The notes: generated from the letters alone by a model not told the origin. 51,172 bases of DNA from HGM04593 sp045592125 (GCA_045592125.1 JAZNUE010000007.1:1-51172), one strand, 5' to 3'; shown: positions 8,102-17,343, counted from the first letter of the stretch. Numbers and translations are program-made.

Positions 8102-8554
8102 ATGAGAGTACTTATACAGAGAGTAAAGAACGCGTCGGTAACAGTAGAAGGCGAGCTGGTATCAAAAATTGGCACAGGCCTGCTGGTGCTTGTGGGTATA
8201 TGCGACGAGGACAGCAGCGAGGATATCGAGTGGCTCACCAAGAAAATATCAAATATCCGCCTTTTTGACGATAAGAACGGAGTAATGAACCTCTCTGTGC
8301 AGGATGTAGGCGGCGAGGTGCTTGCCGTGAGCCAGTTCACCCTGATGGCGTCTACAAAGAAAGGCAACCGCCCCTCTTACATCAAGGCCGCAAGGCCCGA
8401 AATATCGGTACCGCTCTACGAGCAGTTCTGCAACGAAATGGAGATTGCACTGAACAAACCGATAAAAAGGGGTGTTTTTGGTGCAGACATGAAGGTCGGG
8501 CTGCTCAATGACGGCCCAGTGACAATATTCATTGACTCAAAGAACAGGGAGTAG
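8102..8554 (+). CDS. dtd: D-aminoacyl-tRNA deacylase
   Basis: Dtd hydrolyses D-aminoacyl-tRNA (and glycyl-tRNA-Ala), a translation proofreading step. The 150-residue protein shows the N-terminal MRVLIQRVKNASVTVEGE, the catalytic SQFTLMAS motif near residue 80, and the conserved GxxxxVGLLNDGPVTIFID end containing the cross-subunit proline motif. Length matches the family. It is followed after three bases by the mazG-like gene, so they share a transcript. Confidence 0.96.
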   Translation: MRVLIQRVKNASVTVEGELVSKIGTGLLVLVGICDEDSSEDIEWLTKKISNIRLFDDKNGVMNLSVQDVGGEVLAVSQFTLMASTKKGNRPSYIKAARPEISVPLYEQFCNEMEIALNKPIKRGVFGADMKVGLLNDGPVTIFIDSKNRE

Positions 8555-8557
8555 GAT

Positions 8558-8884
8558 ATGACGATAAAAGAAGCACAGGAACGCGTCGACAAGTGGATAA
8601 AGGAGTACGGCGTGCGTTACTTCAACGAGATGACCAACATGGCTATACTTACCGAGGAGGTTGGCGAGGTGGCACGCATAATGGCACGCAAGTACGGCGA
8701 GCAGTCATTCAAGGCGGGCGAGGAAAAAGAACTCTCCGACGAGCTTGCCGACGTGCTGTGGGTGCTCATATGCATTGCTAACCAGACAGGAACCGACCTT
8801 ACAGAGGCACTTGAAAAGAGTATTGAGAAAAAGACCAGCAGAGACAATAAAAGACATATTGACAACCCTAAGCTCAAGGAGTGA
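8558..8884 (+). CDS. MazG-like nucleotide pyrophosphohydrolase
   Basis: A 108-residue all-helical NTP pyrophosphatase of the MazG/dUTPase-like superfamily. The metal-binding EExGE motif is seen as TEEVGEVAR around residues 30-38. The second pair (ELSDELADVLWVLICIAN) matches the ExxDELADVL pattern. The closing IEKKTSRDNKR is basic. Such single-domain proteins clear non-canonical nucleotides. Exact substrate is unknown. It lies three bases after dtd, and a dispersed repeat lies just downstream. Confidence 0.88.
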   Translation: MTIKEAQERVDKWIKEYGVRYFNEMTNMAILTEEVGEVARIMARKYGEQSFKAGEEKELSDELADVLWVLICIANQTGTDLTEALEKSIEKKTSRDNKRHIDNPKLKE

Positions 8885-8915
8885 AGCAGAATTGCAGTCA
8901 TTCTATATTTGCTAA

Positions 8916-9026
8916 GTCATTGGCTCGTTTTGCTTTTAGCCACCCGCGTGGCATAAACTTCGTCTATGCTTCACGCGACTAATGGCTGCAAAACTTGCCG
9001 ATAACAAAACGTTGTTTTGTCATTCC
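8916..9026 (+). repeat. Structured dispersed repeat, family A, copy 1
   Basis: This 111-base unit is repeated at 29552-29662 with a single difference (C or T at the tenth base). It folds into a long interrupted hairpin: GTTTTGC/GCAAAAC (8927-8933, 8988-8994), AGCCA/TGGCT, GCGTG/CACGC and CATA/TATG with a 9-base loop. A second perfect hairpin ACAAAAC/GTTTTGT follows at its 3' end. It lies between the mazG-like gene and deoC. Confidence 0.9.
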
Positions 9027-9097
9027 TAGCGAGCATAGAGACGATAAACCCAAATAAACTGACATATTGAGGCAAATAACTATAAAACTATAATATT

Positions 9098-10033
9098 ATG
9101 AGCGAGAAATGCAATTGCGGCTGCGGTGAGCACCATCACCATGCCGAGGAGGAGAGCAAGTACGACTTCGTTATAAACGAATACTGCCAGCCAATAAGCG
9201 ACGAGGATGTCGCTGCTAAGGTAAAGAGACTTATTGAGGAGAAGGTTGAGGAGAACAACACCCTTGAGGTAAAGAAATTCCTCTTCAGCTGCATTGACCT
9301 TACCACCCTTAAATGCACTGACAGCGAAGAGAGCGTCATGGCATTCACCGAGAAGGTAAACAGGTTCGATGACGAGCACCCCGACCTTAAGAACGTCGCT
9401 GCCATATGTGTATACCCCAATTTCGCGAAGATTGTGAGCGACACGCTGCAGGTTGACAGCGTAGGCATTGCATGCGTTTCGGGCGGTTTCCCCTCGTCAC
9501 AGACATTCCAGGAGATAAAGGTTGCCGAGACTGCCATGGCAATACATGACGGCGCGACCGAGATTGACATTGTGCTTAGCGTGGGCAAGTTCCTGAGCGG
9601 CGACTACGAAGGCGTGTGCGACGAAATCCAGGAACTCAAGAGCGTGTGCGGGGAGAGGCACCTTAAGGTTATTCTTGAGACAGGTGCGCTGAAAAGCGCC
9701 GACAACATCAAGAAAGCATCGGTCCTTTCGATATTTTCAGGCGCCGACTTCATCAAGACCTCTACCGGCAAGGAGTCACCGGCCGCGACACCCGAGGCAG
9801 CATACGTCATGTGCAGCACCATCAAGGAGTACTACCAGAAAACAGGGCGCAGAATCGGTTTTAAACCCGCTGGAGGCATTAACACCGTGCACGATGCACT
9901 TGTATACTATACAATCGTTAAAGAGCTGTTAGGAGAGGAATGGCTCACCAATGAGCTGTTCCGCCTTGGAACAAGCCGCCTGGCAAACCTCTGCCTTAGC
10001 GAGATACTTGGCGAGGAGACGAAATTCTTCTAG
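9098..10033 (+). CDS. deoC: Deoxyribose-phosphate aldolase (class I)
   Basis: DeoC cleaves 2-deoxyribose-5-phosphate to glyceraldehyde-3-phosphate and acetaldehyde in deoxynucleoside breakdown. The Schiff-base lysine K220 is in DFIKTSTGKES, and the second catalytic lysine K256 is in GFKPAGG. The preceding strand EIDIVLSVGKFLSG fits the (beta/alpha)8 barrel. At 311 residues it is longer than the E. coli enzyme (about 260). The extra N-terminus starts with a Cys/His cluster (C5, C7, C9 and H12-H15), which could bind metal. It stands alone and ends before a strong terminator. Confidence 0.93.
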   Translation: MSEKCNCGCGEHHHHAEEESKYDFVINEYCQPISDEDVAAKVKRLIEEKVEENNTLEVKKFLFSCIDLTTLKCTDSEESVMAFTEKVNRFDDEHPDLKNVAAICVYPNFAKIVSDTLQVDSVGIACVSGGFPSSQTFQEIKVAETAMAIHDGATEIDIVLSVGKFLSGDYEGVCDEIQELKSVCGERHLKVILETGALKSADNIKKASVLSIFSGADFIKTSTGKESPAATPEAAYVMCSTIKEYYQKTGRRIGFKPAGGINTVHDALVYYTIVKELLGEEWLTNELFRLGTSRLANLCLSEILGEETKFF

Positions 10034-10140
10034 ACTCGCTTAAACTTGGCTTGATGAGCTTTTGCGTCGGCCCATAGGGACTAAGGCCAATAACGTATGT
10101 GAGAGAAAATAAGTATTACTGCTATATTGGACTCGCATAA

Positions 10141-10180
10141 TAAATGAAGCAGTTGCGCTGCAACTGCTTCATTTATTTTT
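10141..10180 (+). terminator. Terminator between deoC and the polyprenyl synthase gene
   Basis: A perfect 16-bp stem (10141-10156 with 10160-10175, three-base loop) is followed on the plus strand by TTTTT. The right arm contains the stop codon of the convergent minus-strand gene. It therefore ends deoC transcription and may also stop the opposite transcript. Confidence 0.85.
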
Positions 10181-11147
10181 CTCGCTGTATCACATATTCT
10201 GCATATGCCACAAGCGCCTCGTGCACATCATCGGGGATGCCTGGCGGCAGCGCTTCAAGGGCGGCAGCGCGGTAACGCTCTATCATCCTCTCGGCATACT
10301 CTACACCACCCTCCTCAACAGAGATTCTTATAAGCGACTCAATCTCGCCATCATCCAGGATTTCACCCTTTGAGAGCTTCTCCCTAATTGGCACAAGGAG
10401 CGGGTTGCTGCTCTCGCGCAGCACATATATGGCAGGGATGGTTATCTTGCCCTCACGCATGTCGCTGCCTGTGGGCTTGCCCACATCATGCGAGTAATAG
10501 TCGAATATGTCGTCCTTAATCTGGAAGCAGATTCCCACGTTTTCACCGAACTTTCTAAAGCATTCGGCAACATCATCGGGGGCGTCGGCCGAGTATGCCG
10601 CACAAGCACAGCAGCAGAGGAAAAGAGACGCTGTCTTTGCCTTTACTACGCTTATGTAGTTCTCTTCGCTGTATGTACCCTTCTGCTGAAGTTCCATCTG
10701 CAGCAGCTCGCCACGTGTCAGGGCCTTTCCAAGGATAGATATCTGCTCAACTATCCTGCAGTCGCGTGTAGCGGCCGTGTTGTTGAGTGCCTGTGAGAAT
10801 ATGTAGTCGCCAACAAGCACGGCAACACTGTTGTTATATGCTACGTTAACCGAAGGACGCCCGCGACGCATGTCGCTCTCGTCAACAACATCGTCGTGCA
10901 GCAGGCTAGCCGTGTGGAGCATCTCCAGCGCGGCAGCAGAGGCAAGCGTCTTGAAGTTTACATCACCCATGGACTTTGCTACAAGCAGCAGCAGCATGGG
11001 ACGCATCCTCTTGCCGGCAGCCGTATTGACATACTGCAACGCAGAGTCAAGGAGCTGCAGGTCGCTCTTGAACTGAGAGGCGAAATAGCTGCTGAAGGTT
11101 GCCATCTCCTTCTCAATAGGTCTTATGATTGTATCCAACATACCCAT
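10173..11147 (-). CDS. Long-chain polyprenyl (octaprenyl-type) diphosphate synthase
   Basis: A trans-prenyltransferase that extends farnesyl diphosphate with isopentenyl diphosphate, most likely for the menaquinone side chain. The first aspartate-rich motif is LLHDDVVDESDMRRGRPSVN (near residue 82) and the second is QIKDDIFDYYSHDVGKPTGSD (near residue 205). Small residues before the first motif fit a long-chain product, as in IspB. Length is 324 residues from the ATG at 11147; ATG 11141 is equally possible. A longer reading to 11186 adds a tail without family character. It is transcribed opposite to deoC and polA and stands alone. Confidence 0.9.
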   Translation of the reverse strand: MGMLDTIIRPIEKEMATFSSYFASQFKSDLQLLDSALQYVNTAAGKRMRPMLLLLVAKSMGDVNFKTLASAAALEMLHTASLLHDDVVDESDMRRGRPSVNVAYNNSVAVLVGDYIFSQALNNTAATRDCRIVEQISILGKALTRGELLQMELQQKGTYSEENYISVVKAKTASLFLCCCACAAYSADAPDDVAECFRKFGENVGICFQIKDDIFDYYSHDVGKPTGSDMREGKITIPAIYVLRESSNPLLVPIREKLSKGEILDDGEIESLIRISVEEGGVEYAERMIERYRAAALEALPPGIPDDVHEALVAYAEYVIQREK

Positions 11148-11284
11148 AGAATGATATAACAATAGTACTGTACAAATGGCAGGCAAACACCCTGCATTTG
11201 CTGAACATTACACAAAAGTAATAAAAAAGAATATGTTTAACCGCAAAATTTATGTATTTTTACATTCAGTTATAGTTTATTGAA

Positions 11285-14116
11285 ATGGAAAAACTCTTTT
11301 TGCTCGACGCTTACGCGCTAATTTACCGCGCATACTACGCTTTCATAAAGAATCCAAGGATAAATTCCAAGGGGTTCAACACATCGGCCATACTGGGCTT
11401 CATAAACACCCTGGAAGATGTGCTAAAGAAAGAGAAGCCTACACACATTGGCATTGCATTCGACCCCAAAGGGCCCACATTCCGCCACGAGGCATTCGGG
11501 CAGTACAAGGCGCAGCGCGAGGAGACGCCCGAGGTAATAAGGGAGTCGGTACCCGTGATAAAAGAGTTCATAAAGGCCTATAATATCCCCATATTCGAGG
11601 TTTCGGGTTATGAGGCTGACGATGTTATAGGGACACTGGCAAAAGCCGCGGAGAAAAGGGGAATTATTACATATATGATGACCCCGGACAAGGACTATGG
11701 CCAGCTGGTGTCGGAGACCACATTCATCTACCGCCCCAAGTACGGCGACAAGGAGTTCGAGGTAATGGGCGTTGAAAGGGTAAAGGAGAAGTTCGGTATT
11801 CAGTCAACCGGGCAGGTAATTGACCTGCTGGGCCTGATGGGCGACTCTAGCGACAACATCCCAGGCTGCCCTGGCGTTGGCGAGAAGACAGCACAGAAAC
11901 TCATAGCGCAGTTCGGCAGCATTGAGAATATGCTCGAGAACACAGGCGAGCTCAAGGGAGCGCTCAAGGCAAAAGTGGAGGAGAACAGGGAGATGATTCT
12001 CTTCAGCAAATTCCTTGCGACCATAAAGACCGATGTTCCCATCGCGCTCGACATGGAACAACTGAAGAGAGAGGCGCCCGACGAGGAAGAGCTTACCCGC
12101 CTGCTCGACTTCTACGAATTACGCTCATTGAAGGAGAGAGTAAAAAGGACAAGTCTCGCCCCGTCGCTTTTCGACACTCCTGCCGGACCGGCTGCCGCGG
12201 CAGTCACGGCCGGGAAGAGAAAAGAGGCAAAAGGCTTGCCGCTTCAAGGCTCTCTCTTTGATTTTTTTCCGGCCGAAGGCACAGGCGATGAAAAAAAATC
12301 GAGCCATTTGACGTTAAAAGAGGTCCATCACACCTATAAACTGCTTGAAACAGAAGATGATATCACCTCTTTTATTCTTGCTGCAAAAAATTGCAAAACT
12401 GTGTGCTTCGACACAGAAACCACAAGCACAAACGCTCTCGAGGCCGAACTTGTGGGAATTAGCCTGTCCGTGAAGGAGAGCGAGGCCGTTTACATTCCAA
12501 TGCCGGCCGAAAGAGAGGAGGCCATGAGAAGGCTGGCCCTGCTGGAAGAAATCTTCGGGAACAGAGAGATTGAGAAGGTTGGGCAGAACATGAAATATGA
12601 CATAACCGTCCTGGGCAATTACGGCATAGAAGTTAAAGGCCCGCTTTTTGACACAATGATTGCGCACTACGTCCTGCAGCCTGAGCTTTACCATGGCATG
12701 GACTACCTTGCCGAGATTTACCTCAACTACGAGACAATAAAGATTGAAGAGCTCATTGGCGAAAAGGGAAAAGGACAGAAGAACATGCGCGACATCTCCC
12801 CTGCCCTAGTGCGCGACTATGCATGCGAGGATGCCGATGTCACGCTAAGGCTCAAGAATATCCTTCAGGCAGAGCTCAAGAAGGACGGTACCGAGGAGCT
12901 CTTCTACAATATTGAAATGCCACTGGTGCCAGTGCTTGCCTACATGGAGCGCAACGGCGCACGCATTGACACCGCCTCGCTCAAGGAGACCTCCACCCTT
13001 TTCGGCAAGCGGCTTGCCGAGATTGAAGAGCAGATATACTCGCTTGCAGGCGAACCGTTCAACATTGCCTCTCCAAAGCAGGTAGGCGATATCCTTTTCG
13101 GCAAGCTCAAGATAGTGGAGAAGCCCAAGAAGACAAAGACCGGGCAGTTCGTGACATCCGAGGAGGTGCTCGCGCAGCTTCAGAACCGCCACCCTATCGT
13201 TAAGAATATTCTACAATACCGCGGGCTTAAGAAACTCCTGAGCACATATGTTGACGCACTCCCCGCGCTCGTAAGCCCCAGGAGCGGCAAGATACATACA
13301 TCGTACAACCAGACTGTAACCGCCACTGGACGCCTTAGCTCAAGCAACCCCAACCTGCAGAACATCCCCATACGCGATGAGGACGGCAAGGAGGTGCGCA
13401 AGGCCTTTGTGCCTGAGGAGGGCTGCCTGTTCCTCTCTGTCGACTACTCACAGATTGAGCTGCGCATTATGGCACACCTGAGCGGCGACCATAACATGAT
13501 TGAGGACTTCCGCAGCGGATACGACATACATGCCGCCACGGCCGCCAAGGTGTACAAGAAACCCATAGAAGAGGTAACAAAGGACGAGCGCCGCAAGGCA
13601 AAGACAGCCAACTTCGGCATAATATACGGCATTTCGGTGTTCGGCCTTGCCGAGAGGATGAACGTTGACCGCCGCGAGGCAAAGGAACTCATTGAGAACT
13701 ATTTCGCAACATACAGCGGCGTGCAGCAGTATATTGAAAAATGCAAGCAGGAGGCAAAGGAAAAAGGATACGTGGAGACCATCTTCCACCGCAAGCGCTA
13801 CCTGCCCGACATAAACTCGCACAATGCAGTTGTGCGCGGATATGCTGAGCGTAATGCCGTGAACGCGCCCATCCAGGGCAGCGCAGCCGACATAATAAAG
13901 GTTGCCATGATAAACATATACCGCCGCATGAAGGCCGAAGGCATGCGCTCAACAATGATTCTCCAGGTGCACGACGAGCTTAACTTCAACATAGTTCCCG
14001 AGGAGAAGGAAAGAATGCAGGCACTTGTTGTAGAAGAGATGCAGGACGCATTTGCCATGAGCGTGCCGCTCATAGCCGACTATGGCTGGGGAGCAAGCTG
14101 GCTAGAAGCACATTGA
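11285..14116 (+). CDS. polA: DNA polymerase I
   Basis: PolA (943 residues) fills gaps and removes Okazaki primers. The 5' nuclease domain (residues ~1-300) begins LFLLDAYALIYRAYYAF and contains YEADDVIGTLA and the helix-hairpin-helix GCPGVGEKTAQKLI. The 3'-5' exonuclease domain keeps the DxE motif (VCFDTETTSTN), so proofreading is probably active. Polymerase motifs A (VDYSQIELRIMAHLSGD, near 719), B (RRKAKTANFGIIYG, near 768) and C (QVHDELNF, near 893) are intact. A poorly conserved linker near residues 290-340 is rich in Ala and Gly. A TATTTTTA sequence, one base from the -7 consensus, lies about 25 bases upstream. Confidence 0.97.
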   Translation: MEKLFLLDAYALIYRAYYAFIKNPRINSKGFNTSAILGFINTLEDVLKKEKPTHIGIAFDPKGPTFRHEAFGQYKAQREETPEVIRESVPVIKEFIKAYNIPIFEVSGYEADDVIGTLAKAAEKRGIITYMMTPDKDYGQLVSETTFIYRPKYGDKEFEVMGVERVKEKFGIQSTGQVIDLLGLMGDSSDNIPGCPGVGEKTAQKLIAQFGSIENMLENTGELKGALKAKVEENREMILFSKFLATIKTDVPIALDMEQLKREAPDEEELTRLLDFYELRSLKERVKRTSLAPSLFDTPAGPAAAAVTAGKRKEAKGLPLQGSLFDFFPAEGTGDEKKSSHLTLKEVHHTYKLLETEDDITSFILAAKNCKTVCFDTETTSTNALEAELVGISLSVKESEAVYIPMPAEREEAMRRLALLEEIFGNREIEKVGQNMKYDITVLGNYGIEVKGPLFDTMIAHYVLQPELYHGMDYLAEIYLNYETIKIEELIGEKGKGQKNMRDISPALVRDYACEDADVTLRLKNILQAELKKDGTEELFYNIEMPLVPVLAYMERNGARIDTASLKETSTLFGKRLAEIEEQIYSLAGEPFNIASPKQVGDILFGKLKIVEKPKKTKTGQFVTSEEVLAQLQNRHPIVKNILQYRGLKKLLSTYVDALPALVSPRSGKIHTSYNQTVTATGRLSSSNPNLQNIPIRDEDGKEVRKAFVPEEGCLFLSVDYSQIELRIMAHLSGDHNMIEDFRSGYDIHAATAAKVYKKPIEEVTKDERRKAKTANFGIIYGISVFGLAERMNVDRREAKELIENYFATYSGVQQYIEKCKQEAKEKGYVETIFHRKRYLPDINSHNAVVRGYAERNAVNAPIQGSAADIIKVAMINIYRRMKAEGMRSTMILQVHDELNFNIVPEEKERMQALVVEEMQDAFAMSVPLIADYGWGASWLEAH

Positions 14117-14154
14117 TACGCCCCCAAACTGATATTGCACATATTGAAAAGAGT

Positions 14155-15235
14155 ATGAAAGAACCATACAGATCCGGACTGGCCAATGTAATTTCCTGGC
14201 TGCGGTTCCCATTGATTATGGGAGTCCTGCTGACACACTGCAACCTGTACGCACTTGTCACCTCCTGGGAAGGGACATGCCCGGAATGGCCAGCCTGGCT
14301 AATATTCATATTCAATGGACTGTACCTGGCAGCAATGCCACCAATAGTACCTGCGCTTTTCGTAATATCGGGATATCTGTTCTTCAGGTCACAGGCACCG
14401 CGTGACAAGTCATTCTTCATATACAAATATAGGCGCAGGGCGCACTCCTTGCTGGTTCCCTATCTGGCATGGAACACAATTGCCATAATAATACTATTTG
14501 TAAGGTTTAACATCATAGAGGGTAAAGGCTACACAGTTCCAGAATATCTTAGCGGCTACTGGAGCTTCTCGCCACGCGAAGGCGGAGACCCGGCCGACGG
14601 CCCGCTGTGGTACATACGCGACCTCATGACTGTATCACTTGCAGCACCGCTATTCTATATATTCCTCAGGAAAAAAGTAGCCGGAATCCTTTTCCTTGCT
14701 TTCGTGATACTCATGAACGCACTGGACATAGCCATACCAGCACCAGGGTTCAGCAACACATCAATCGTATTCTTCTCCATCGGAGCATACCTGGCTATCC
14801 ACAATATTGATATCTCAAGAATACCTGACTACATAGGAATAGGCGCGTCAATATTATACATCCCTTCCCAGCTTGCACTTGGCAATATTAGTGAGGACTC
14901 TGCATATATCTACGCTGCATACATGGCAACCGCCATAATAAAGATAACCGCAGCTTTCTACATAGTATCGGTGCTTTTCAGGAAAGACATGCTCTCCCCT
15001 ACCCCAAGGCTCACAAGGCTGTGCTTTACGCTGTATGCCTTGCACGGCATAGTTGTAGGTCCAATAATAAAGACACTCTATTACCATGTCCCCCCACAAT
15101 GGCAACCCTGCTGCATTGCTTGCAATATACATCACTGCAATCCTGGCAATCGTTGCGCTTACGGCCGTCATTGACACGGTTGCCAGACACCATTTCCCCA
15201 GGCTTTCAAGGATTCTAGGCATCAATAGGGAATAA
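14155..15235 (+). pseudogene. Acyltransferase family 3 membrane protein, frameshifted near the C-terminus
   Basis: This is an integral membrane O-acyltransferase related to OafA/WecH, which modify surface polysaccharides. The start MKEPYRSGLANVISWLRFPLIMGVLLTHCNL carries the characteristic LRFPLIMGVLLTH motif. About ten membrane segments follow, with an SRxxxLLVPYLAWN-like element (RAHSLLVPYLAWN). The reading frame from 14155 stops at 15174 after a polar, cysteine-rich tail that does not look like the family. Dropping one C from the C6 run at 15090-15095 restores a membrane helix (ALLAIYITAILAIVALTAVIDTVA) and a natural basic end at 15235. So the gene has one extra C, by mutation, slippage or sequencing error. 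Enzyme activity may survive. Confidence 0.75.
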
Positions 15236-15286
15236 GCAGAGAGAACACAAAGCCTTGCCATATTTCGCAGTACCGAAATTATTCAC

Positions 15287-15294
15287 TATCTTCG
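15287..15294 (+). promoter_or_regulatory. Probable -7 element of ychF-lgt
   Basis: TATCTTCG, one base from TAnnTTTG, lies 41 bases before the ychF ATG. It is the same variant seen before recR, prfB and spmAB. Confidence 0.45.
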
Positions 15295-15335
15295 CGGTCA
15301 AATTATAAGTAAGACTAATATAAAAATAAATATCT

Positions 15336-16439
15336 ATGGCTTTGAAAGCAGGTATTGTTGGCTTGCCCAACGTAGGAAAATCAACACTTTTCAACTGCCT
15401 GTCGAGTGCTAAGGCACAGGCAGCGAACTTCCCATTCTGTACTATTGACGCACAGATGGGACAGATAACCGTGCCCGACGAGCGTCTTAACAAGCTCGCC
15501 GAACTGGTACACCCGGGACGCATTGTCCCCGCAACATGCGATATTGTTGACATTGCAGGTCTTGTAAAGGGCGCAAGCAAGGGCGAAGGCCTTGGCAACC
15601 AGTTCCTCGGCAACATACGCGAGACCGACGCAATCATACACGTCCTGCGCTGCTTCGACAATGACAATATTGTACACGTCGACGGTTCGGTGAACCCTGT
15701 GCGCGACAAGGAAATCATTGACCTCGAGCTCCAGTTCAAGGACCTTGAGACAATTGAGAACCGCATAAAAAGAGTAGAGAAACAGGCTCGCGTGGGCGGC
15801 GACAAGCAGGCCAAGTTGGAATACGATGTACTCATGCAGTACAAAGAGGCCCTGGAAGCGGGAAAATCGGCGCGTACAGTGGTTTTTGAGACCGAGGATG
15901 AGCAACAGGTTGCAAAGAGCCTTTTCCTGCTCACATCGAAGCCTGTGCTCTATGTGTGCAACGTTGATGACACATCGGCGGCAAGCGGCAACAAGTACGT
16001 CGAGGCCGTACGCGAGGCAATAAAGGACGAGAACGCGCAGCTGCTCATAATTTCGGCACAGACCGAGGCCGATATTGCCGAGCTCGAGAGCTATGAGGAG
16101 AAGCAGATGTTCCTTGAGGACATGGGCCTGAAAGAGTCGGGCTGCGACCGCCTCATCAAGGCAATCTACACCCTTCTGAACCTGCAGACATTCATCACAG
16201 CAGGCGAGATGGAGGTAAAGGCATGGACATTCCGCAAGGGATGGAAAGCGCCCCAGTGCGCCGGAGTAATACACACCGACTTTGAGAAAGGATTCATCCG
16301 TGCCGAGGTAATCAAGTACGACGACTATATTGCCTATGGTTCCGAGGCCGCAGTGAAAGAGGCCGGCAAGATGGGTGTCGAGGGCAAGGAATATGTTGTA
16401 CAGGACGGTGACATAATGCACTTCCGCTTTAACGTATAG
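15336..16439 (+). CDS. ychF: Redox-regulated ATPase YchF (Obg family)
   Basis: YchF is a ribosome-associated Obg-family P-loop protein that prefers ATP over GTP. The P-loop GLPNVGKST is at residues 8-16, switch II is DIAGLVKGASKGEGLGNQFL near 69-88, and the nucleotide base motif is CNVDD. A helical insertion follows. The TGS domain at the C-terminus (LQTFITAGEMEVKAWTFRKG ... HTDFEKGFIRAEVI) ends with the usual DGDIMHFRFNV. Length 367 is normal. lgt begins three bases after its stop codon, so the two form an operon. Confidence 0.97.
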   Translation: MALKAGIVGLPNVGKSTLFNCLSSAKAQAANFPFCTIDAQMGQITVPDERLNKLAELVHPGRIVPATCDIVDIAGLVKGASKGEGLGNQFLGNIRETDAIIHVLRCFDNDNIVHVDGSVNPVRDKEIIDLELQFKDLETIENRIKRVEKQARVGGDKQAKLEYDVLMQYKEALEAGKSARTVVFETEDEQQVAKSLFLLTSKPVLYVCNVDDTSAASGNKYVEAVREAIKDENAQLLIISAQTEADIAELESYEEKQMFLEDMGLKESGCDRLIKAIYTLLNLQTFITAGEMEVKAWTFRKGWKAPQCAGVIHTDFEKGFIRAEVIKYDDYIAYGSEAAVKEAGKMGVEGKEYVVQDGDIMHFRFNV

Positions 16440-16442
16440 GCC

Positions 16443-17270
16443 ATGGACCCGATATTCAGCGCAATTGTCTGGGAACCTTCGGAGAACCTTTTTTCAATAG
16501 GAGGATTCGGGATACGCTATTATGCCCTTTGCTGGCTCATAGGACTGCTGGCTGCATATTTCGTTGTAAAGAAGGTCTACGCAAGGCAGAACGTAAGCGA
16601 GGAGCTCTTTGAACCGCTCTTCTTCTACTGTTTCTTTGGCATACTCATTGGAGCACGCCTGGGGCACTGCCTCTTCTATGAGCCTGAGTACTATCTCGCG
16701 CACCCGCTCGAGATGATTCTCCCCATCAAGGAAATAAACGGCGCATGGAGGTTTACTGGATATGCCGGCCTTGCCAGCCACGGAGGAGTTATTGGCGTTA
16801 TCGCAGGACTGCTGCTCTACATAAAGAAAACCAGGCTCAAGTTCATGTGGGTACTTGACTGCCTGGGCATTGCAGCACCAATATTTGCTGCAATGGTTCG
16901 CCTAGGGAACCTGATGAACAGCGAGATAATAGGACTCCCCACCGACGCGCCTTGGGGCTTCATATTCGTGAAGGCAGGTATCACTACCCCATGCCACCCG
17001 GCACAGCTGTACGAGTCGATAGCATACCTCGTGGTTTTCATTGCCATACTTCTTCTTTACAGGAGATACAGCGACAAGGTAGGTTCAGGACTCTTCTCGG
17101 GATTCACGCTGTTCACAATCTTTACATTCCGTTTCTTCATTGAATACATAAAGGAAGTACAGGTAGACTTCGAGAACGGCATGTTCATAAACATGGGCCA
17201 GATACTCAGCATTCCGCTGATACTGTTCGGCGGATATCTCATCTGCAGAAGCATAAGGAACAAGGCCTGA
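16443..17270 (+). CDS. lgt: Prolipoprotein diacylglyceryl transferase
   Basis: Lgt transfers diacylglycerol from phosphatidylglycerol to the lipobox cysteine, the first step of lipoprotein maturation in the inner membrane. The 275-residue protein has about seven membrane segments. It shows the conserved GARLGHCLFYEP, SHGGVIG (near residue 115) and the signature MVRLGNLMNSEIIG containing the essential arginine and asparagine. The C-terminal helix LSIPLILFGGYLI is followed by a basic tail. It is coupled to ychF and is followed after three bases by a 70-bp perfect palindrome. Confidence 0.97.
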   Translation: MDPIFSAIVWEPSENLFSIGGFGIRYYALCWLIGLLAAYFVVKKVYARQNVSEELFEPLFFYCFFGILIGARLGHCLFYEPEYYLAHPLEMILPIKEINGAWRFTGYAGLASHGGVIGVIAGLLLYIKKTRLKFMWVLDCLGIAAPIFAAMVRLGNLMNSEIIGLPTDAPWGFIFVKAGITTPCHPAQLYESIAYLVVFIAILLLYRRYSDKVGSGLFSGFTLFTIFTFRFFIEYIKEVQVDFENGMFINMGQILSIPLILFGGYLICRSIRNKA

Positions 17271-17273
17271 ATG

Positions 17274-17343
17274 GCCTTATATCTTACAGAGCTAAAGGAG
17301 CTGTGCCATGGCACAGCTCCTTTAGCTCTGTAAGATATAAGGC
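17274..17343. terminator. Perfect 70-bp palindrome between convergent lgt and katA
   Basis: Bases 17274-17308 and 17309-17343 are exact reverse complements, with no spacer. The centre is GCCATGGC. It fills nearly all of the gap between the lgt stop (17270) and the katA stop (17350). Its position suggests a two-way transcription terminator, though no long T run follows on either side. Confidence 0.8.

Noticed and set aside
14113..14154. TTG start for the acyltransferase overlapping the polA stop
   Set aside because: The ATG at 14155 begins just before conserved sequence; the added residues have no family character.
15381..16421. Long open frame antisense to ychF (346 codons)
   Set aside because: It mirrors the ychF codon pattern, has no domain or signal, and ychF itself is a complete conserved gene.
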